Notes under the pieces: generated by a model | Databases searched by the model: none | Told to the model about the DNA's origin: nothing | What the model saw: only the letters and a program-made list of their open reading frames with translations | Origin: Sphingomonas sp. 7/4-4 | GTDB taxonomy: Bacteria; Pseudomonadota; Alphaproteobacteria; Sphingomonadales; Sphingomonadaceae | DNA length: 64,000 bases | Direction: 5' to 3' | Assembly (NCBI RefSeq): GCF_027941955.1 | Contig: NZ_CP115960.1 | Span: 3,302,501-3,366,500, forward strand | Shown: one piece after another, positions 63,760 through 64,000 of the stretch | How the letters are laid out: every line of letters starts with the position of its first letter | Numbering within the stretch: the first letter of the stretch is position 1 | Program-made: the position numbers and the translations under genes

Positions 63760-64000
63760 ATGGTGAAGCTCAACAAGATCTACACGCGCACCGGCGACGA
63801 CGGCACCACCGGGCTGGTCGACGGATCGCGCGTTTCCAAGGCCGATCCGCGCATGGCGGCGATCGGCGATGTCGACGAGGCCAATAGCGCGATCGGCGTG
63901 GCGCGGGCCGCGCTGGGTCCCGGCAGCGTCAGCGAGATGCTCGCGCGCATCCAGAACGATCTGTTCGATCTGGGCGCCGATCTCGCCACCCCGATCGGGA
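63760..64000 (+). CDS. PduO-type cob(I)alamin adenosyltransferase, partial
   Basis: First 80 residues only; cut by the window end. Begins MVKLNKIYTRTGDDGTTGLV, the PduO-type nucleotide-binding signature, then IGDVDEANSAIGVARAAL and IQNDLFDLGADLATP. Transfers the adenosyl group of ATP to cob(I)alamin. AAGGA lies 10 bp before the ATG. Divergent from the GTA cluster. Confidence 0.93.
   Translation, partial: MVKLNKIYTRTGDDGTTGLVDGSRVSKADPRMAAIGDVDEANSAIGVARAALGPGSVSEMLARIQNDLFDLGADLATPIG

Overview
The window reads as a chromosomal segment of a sphingomonad (Alphaproteobacteria, most likely Sphingomonas or a close relative). The evidence is the very high GC content, CarD and CtrA-type regulation, sphingomonad palindromic repeats, and a long gene transfer agent (GTA)-type head-and-tail cluster. 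Most genes are short core operons with 4-bp ATGA/GTGA overlaps.

Layout. 1-10 kb: M23 envelope peptidase behind a perfect CtrA box, SUV3-like helicase, S4 protein, ferredoxin FdxA, CarD, two DUF2807 proteins, PdeM and an M20 dipeptidase. 9.6-24.6 kb: a winged-helix regulator behind a second CtrA box, SleB-type hydrolase, Tgt, a cupin protein, HAD phosphatase, zinc-type CDF exporter, EF-hand protein, QueA, cyclophilin, CoaD, IspA, XseB, succinate-semialdehyde dehydrogenase, cupredoxin, CcmA/CcmB, a minizincin, pterin dehydratase and an SDR. 24.6-36.6 kb: an osmoprotectant ABC transporter whose permease and binding protein are fused, a GH3 glucosidase with GalM, a ketoglutarate-semialdehyde dehydrogenase with a GntR regulator, and an MDR/SDR/TetR locus with paired operators. 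36.7-38.6 kb: an arsenic operon (ArsI-like lyase, ArsR, aquaglyceroporin, ArsC) and tRNA-Ser(GCU). 38.8-47 kb: EipA-like DUF1134, a PAS-PAS hybrid histidine kinase, DUF1294, TonB-like protein, dihydroorotase, YgfZ, an alpha/beta hydrolase and an OmpA-like porin.

47.1-63.6 kb, minus strand: a nearly complete GTA cluster, read from TerS at 63.5 kb down to a DUF2793 protein at 47.1 kb. It carries DNA packaging, portal, protease, capsid, connector, tail tube, tape measure, distal tail, hub, cell-wall peptidase and host-range genes, but no integrase, repressor, replication or lysis genes. Additions to the usual order are a HEAT-like gene coupled to the protease, a spermidine-synthase-like gene and a COG4705-like membrane protein between terminase and portal, a small membrane ORF, and a TIM-barrel domain fused to the distal tail protein. 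A cobalamin adenosyltransferase begins at the right edge.

One caution applies throughout. More than twenty genes, several of them essential or highly conserved, carry frameshifts, and nearly all are repaired by adding one base to a mononucleotide run. This looks like systematic base under-calling in the sequence rather than gene decay. I give gene ends as they would be after repair and state each break.
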